From Endobugula sp965225895 (GTDB lineage: Bacteria; Pseudomonadota; Gammaproteobacteria; Pseudomonadales; Cellvibrionaceae), in the NCBI GenBank assembly GCA_965225895.1, contig CBDDBR010000011.1:992001-1056000 (forward strand): 64,000 nucleotides of DNA, in the 5' to 3' direction. The notes under the pieces were generated by a model. The model ran no database searches, was not told where the DNA came from, and worked only from the letters and a program-made list of their open reading frames with translations. Positions 61,053 to 64,000 of this stretch are shown here, piece after piece; the stretch's first letter is position 1, and the number at the start of each line of letters is the position of its first letter. Both the position numbers and the translations under genes were made by a program.

Positions 61053-61856
61053 TTATTGCCCTTTTATGTTGGCATCTTTTAACATACTTTTTAGCGCTTG
61101 CAGCTCGTGATAAATATCGTCTAACGTTGGCTCACCATCTAAACGACTCTGCTCTTTATGCTCTTCTTCCAATACATTCACGACAATACCAATAATCATA
61201 TTAAGGAAGGCGAATGCGGTAAAGAAAATAAATGTGAGGTAGAACGTCCAGCTATAGCCATACACCTCCATAGTTTCGTACATTACGTCTGTCCAATCTT
61301 CAAAGGTCATAACGCGAAACAATGTTAGTAAACTACGTGCAATATCACCCCATAGCACGGGGTTAATTTCAGCAAAAAAAGTGGAACCTATCGCAGCATA
61401 AATGTAAAAAATAATAAACATTAATAGAGCCACATACCCCAAACGCGGTAATGCCTTTAACAATGAATTCAGTAACATTCGTAGTTCGGGGATAATCGAC
61501 ACCATGCGCAAGACACGAAAAATACGAATTAAACGCCCTACTACCGCCAATTCACTGTCTTCGATGGGAATAATACTAATTGCTACAATTAAGGTGTCAA
61601 AAATATTCCAGCCACTTTTAAAAAAGCTTTTTTTATTTTTTTCGCCTAAAAAGCGGATGGTTAGCTCTACCATAAAAAATAAAGTAATAAAAGCATCAAG
61701 CCAAACAACAATACGAGTAACCGAATAAGGAATGTTGTACGTTTTGGCGCCAATCATTACCGCTGAAAAAACGATCACGCCGATAACAAATAGTTCAAAA
61801 CCTTTGTTTGAACGAATACGCTCAAACACGGTTTGTAATGGTAAGGAATTATTCAT
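61053..61856 (-). CDS. Bacterial voltage-gated cation channel (NaChBac family)
   Basis: The 267-residue protein has the one-domain, six-helix layout. The S4 voltage sensor carries Arg at 108, 111, 114 and 117 (GRLIRIFRVLRMV), the selectivity filter region is TFEDW at 184-188, and S6 is FLNMIIGIVVNVLEEEH, followed by a helical tail. NaChBac-type filters usually read TLESW; the TFEDW here places an Asp where Ser is normal and may alter ion selectivity. It is 7 bp upstream-adjacent to cysS end to start, likely with its own expression. Confidence 0.92.
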   Translation of the reverse strand: MNNSLPLQTVFERIRSNKGFELFVIGVIVFSAVMIGAKTYNIPYSVTRIVVWLDAFITLFFMVELTIRFLGEKNKKSFFKSGWNIFDTLIVAISIIPIEDSELAVVGRLIRIFRVLRMVSIIPELRMLLNSLLKALPRLGYVALLMFIIFYIYAAIGSTFFAEINPVLWGDIARSLLTLFRVMTFEDWTDVMYETMEVYGYSWTFYLTFIFFTAFAFLNMIIGIVVNVLEEEHKEQSRLDGEPTLDDIYHELQALKSMLKDANIKGQ

Positions 61857-61862
61857 ACAGGA

Positions 61863-63278
61863 CTATTTTCTTCTCCAAGTGGTACCTTCGCGAGAATCTT
61901 CTAATAGAATCCCCTCCGCGTCTAACTGCTGGCGAATTTCGTCCGCGCGTGCATACTGCTTATCTTTTTTAGCTTGAATACGCTGACTCACTAAAGTTTC
62001 AATCACGTCCACAGATAAACCCACATCACTGTCTTGACTTACGCCTTGTAAAAACTCCATAGGATCTGCTTGTAAAATACCTAAAATATTCGCCATCGCC
62101 TTTAATTCTGACGCTAGTGCTTGGGCTTTTTCTGGCGTATCGGGATAATCACTTGCCGCCGTATTAATCGCCTTAACCAAATCATACATACCTGATAAGG
62201 CAATACGCGTATTAAAGTCATCGTTCATAGAGGCAACAAACTGCGCATAATATGGGCTATCTTTCATATCTGCTAAGTCACATGCTGGCGTATCTACATA
62301 GTGCTTTAATGTTTGATAAAAGCGATCTAATCCCGCTTTGGCCTCAACCAAGTTATCTTCTGAGTAATTAATACTACTGCGATAATGGCTGCTAACAATC
62401 AAATAGCGCACCACTTCTGGATGGTATTTTTCAAGTACATCGCGAATCGTAAAAAAGTTACCTAACGATTTAGACATCTTTTCACCGTCAACACGTACCG
62501 CACCCGCATGTAACCAATAATTCACAAATTTACAGCCATTGGCTGCTTCGCTTTGCGCGATCTCGTTTTCATGATGTGGAAATGGTAAATCAGGGCCACC
62601 ACCATGAATATCAAAGGTGTCGCCTAAACATGATTTACTCATGGCAGAACACTCAATATGCCAACCAGGACGGCCATTACCCCAAGGTGATGCCCATGAA
62701 ACTTCGTTTTCTGTAGCCGATTTCCATAGTGCAAAATCACGGGGATCTTCTTTGTTATCATCAACATCCACACGTGCACCCGACAATAGCTCTTCAGGGT
62801 TTTTACCTGATAGCTGTCCGTAGCTTTCAAACTGAGCTACACGGTAATAAACATCGTTATTAGCTGCTAAATAGGCATATCCTTTATCGATTAAGGTAGA
62901 AACCATATCAATAATATTATGCATATGCGCAGTGGCTCTTGGCTCTTGGCTAGGTGGCACCACATTTAACTTGGCTTCATCTTCGTGCATGGCATCAATA
63001 AAACGTTCTGACAAGTCAGCACTCGTTTCGCCGTTTTCAGTGGCACGACGAATAATTTTATCGTCTACATCGGTGATATTACGCACATACTCTACATCCC
63101 AACCCTGTGAACGTAAGAAGCGTACAATGACATCAAACGATACCAGCACACGGGCATGGCCAATATGACAATAGTCATACACGGTCATACCGCATACATA
63201 TAATCGAATTTTACCCGCTTCTATAGGAGTAAAAGCCACTTTTTTACGGGCCAAGGTGTTATAAACGCTTAATGTCAT
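61863..63278 (-). CDS. cysS: Cysteinyl-tRNA synthetase
   Basis: The 471-residue class I synthetase has the HIGH motif as HIGHARV (residues 38-44 region), zinc-ligand Cys (YVCGMTVYDYC; WHIECSAM), and KMSKS as GEKMSKSLGNF. Length is typical (460-465). It charges tRNA-Cys. It is downstream of glnS, the order seen in Pseudomonas. The stop is followed after 6 bp by the channel gene start. Confidence 0.98.
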   Translation of the reverse strand: MTLSVYNTLARKKVAFTPIEAGKIRLYVCGMTVYDYCHIGHARVLVSFDVIVRFLRSQGWDVEYVRNITDVDDKIIRRATENGETSADLSERFIDAMHEDEAKLNVVPPSQEPRATAHMHNIIDMVSTLIDKGYAYLAANNDVYYRVAQFESYGQLSGKNPEELLSGARVDVDDNKEDPRDFALWKSATENEVSWASPWGNGRPGWHIECSAMSKSCLGDTFDIHGGGPDLPFPHHENEIAQSEAANGCKFVNYWLHAGAVRVDGEKMSKSLGNFFTIRDVLEKYHPEVVRYLIVSSHYRSSINYSEDNLVEAKAGLDRFYQTLKHYVDTPACDLADMKDSPYYAQFVASMNDDFNTRIALSGMYDLVKAINTAASDYPDTPEKAQALASELKAMANILGILQADPMEFLQGVSQDSDVGLSVDVIETLVSQRIQAKKDKQYARADEIRQQLDAEGILLEDSREGTTWRRK

Positions 63279-63404
63279 AAAAAACTCAATATCTTCTCAA
63301 TGTATGGCCAATTTTATCGTGCTGACATGCAAAAATAAAAACCCATAAAACACTTTAATAAAATTCTTCAAGCTATTGAAACCTAAAGATTTAAATAAAA
63401 AAAC

Positions 63405-64000
63405 TTATCCGTTAAAGGTATCGCGTAGACCAATGGTACGATTAAAAATCAACCCATCGTTCTCTGCACCCGAATCACGGCAAAAATACCCTTCTCGCTC
63501 AAACTGGTAGGTCGTACCCACTACCGCATTCAGCAAGCCTATTTCACCCACACATTGTGAGCGCATAATAAGGCTATCTGGATTGATTAATTCTAAGAAG
63601 CTCTTATCGCCCGAATCAGGCGCCTCATCTGTAAACAAACGGTCATATAATGCCACATCAAAAGTCGCATGTTGTTTAGCGTCTACCCACTGAATAACCC
63701 CTTTAGGCTTAACACCGTCTTCTGGGTTATTACCTAACGTACCTTCTATAACGCGGGCTTTCACTTCGATGATATTACCTTGCTCATCTTTAATACATTC
63801 ATCCGCTTCAATCACATAAGCATTACGTAAACGTACACGCTTACCTATCACAAGGCGCTTATATTTTTTATTTGCCGACTCACGAAAGTCATCCGCATCA
63901 ATAAACACTTCATTGCTAAAGGGCAATTCACGCTCAGGTAAATCATCACGGTTAGGATGGCCCGGGGCAATCATGGTTTCTGATTTATCTGCAGCATAAT
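63405..64000 (-). CDS. glnS: Glutaminyl-tRNA synthetase, C-terminal part
   Basis: The frame runs off the right edge; about 198 codons are visible, covering the C-terminal anticodon-binding beta-barrels. Typical stretches are PFSNEVFIDADDFRESANKK, YKRLVIGKRVRLRNAYVI, and the ending GYFCRDS...FNRTIGLRDTF. The catalytic N-terminal domain is outside the window. The internal ATG at 63974 is not a start; in-frame codons continue beyond it. Confidence 0.96.
   Translation of the reverse strand, partial: YAADKSETMIAPGHPNRDDLPERELPFSNEVFIDADDFRESANKKYKRLVIGKRVRLRNAYVIEADECIKDEQGNIIEVKARVIEGTLGNNPEDGVKPKGVIQWVDAKQHATFDVALYDRLFTDEAPDSGDKSFLELINPDSLIMRSQCVGEIGLLNAVVGTTYQFEREGYFCRDSGAENDGLIFNRTIGLRDTFNG

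Overview
The window is a compact, AT-rich (by eye roughly 40% GC) stretch of a gammaproteobacterial chromosome. The polar-flagellum gene set (FlhF, FleN/FlhG, the FleS/FleR-type pair, MotC/MotD, ParC/ParP), the FabY-type ketosynthase and the order glnS-cysS...tRNA-Leu-tig-clpP-clpX-lon-hupB...ppiD all resemble the Pseudomonas/Oceanospirillum/marine-gammaproteobacterial side of the class. The species cannot be named from this sequence alone. No insertion sequence, prophage, CRISPR array or broken gene was seen.

Region 1 (1-31.7 kb, all minus strand) is one long flagellar and chemotaxis cluster. In transcription order it holds flrB-flrC (fleS-fleR), a 65-codon gene, fliEFGHIJ, fliK, fliLMNOPQR-flhB, flhA-flhF-fleN-fliA, cheY-cheZ-cheA-cheB, motC-motD, parC-parP-cheW and a DUF2802 gene cut by the window edge. 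Five sites with exact sigma-54 geometry (GG-N10-GC) lie upstream of flrB, fliE, fliK, fliL and flhA, so the cluster reads as at least five sigma-54 transcription units. The sigma-54 master activator (fleQ/flrA), flagellin, fliD and motAB are not in the window.

Region 2 (31.8-44.4 kb, minus) is the protein quality-control block tig-clpP-clpX-lon-hupB-ppiD with tRNA-Leu(UAG) in front of tig. Between hupB and ppiD sits a three-gene signalling module: a membrane kinase with a PilJ/NarX-like sensor, an HPt domain and a CheA-like ATPase but no CheW domain; a single-domain receiver; and a CheX-like phosphatase. This is the most interesting protein-coding novelty in the window.

Region 3 (44.6-63.3 kb, mixed strands) separates cysS from tig and looks accessory compared with Pseudomonas. 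It carries fadBA, an XRE-cupin regulator, fabY with a divergent GlxA-type AraC regulator, a hibernation factor, a YlqF-type GTPase, a TPR/glycosyltransferase-like protein, pntAB, a hotdog thioesterase, a beta-hydroxyacid dehydrogenase, a duplicated-domain protein with a degenerate PD-(D/E)XK-like tail, and a bacterial voltage-gated channel. The 526-bp gap before pntA is the most structured non-coding DNA: a promoter-like box, two 38-bp direct repeats exactly 140 bp apart, and several stem-loops.

Region 4 (61.9-64 kb) holds cysS and the 3' end of glnS. Candidate operators are a perfect inverted repeat in the fabY/glxA-like divergent promoter and a spaced inverted pair upstream of the XRE-cupin gene. 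Candidate small ORFs lie in the lon-hupB gap (37 codons) and directly upstream of, and overlapping, hpf (43 codons).
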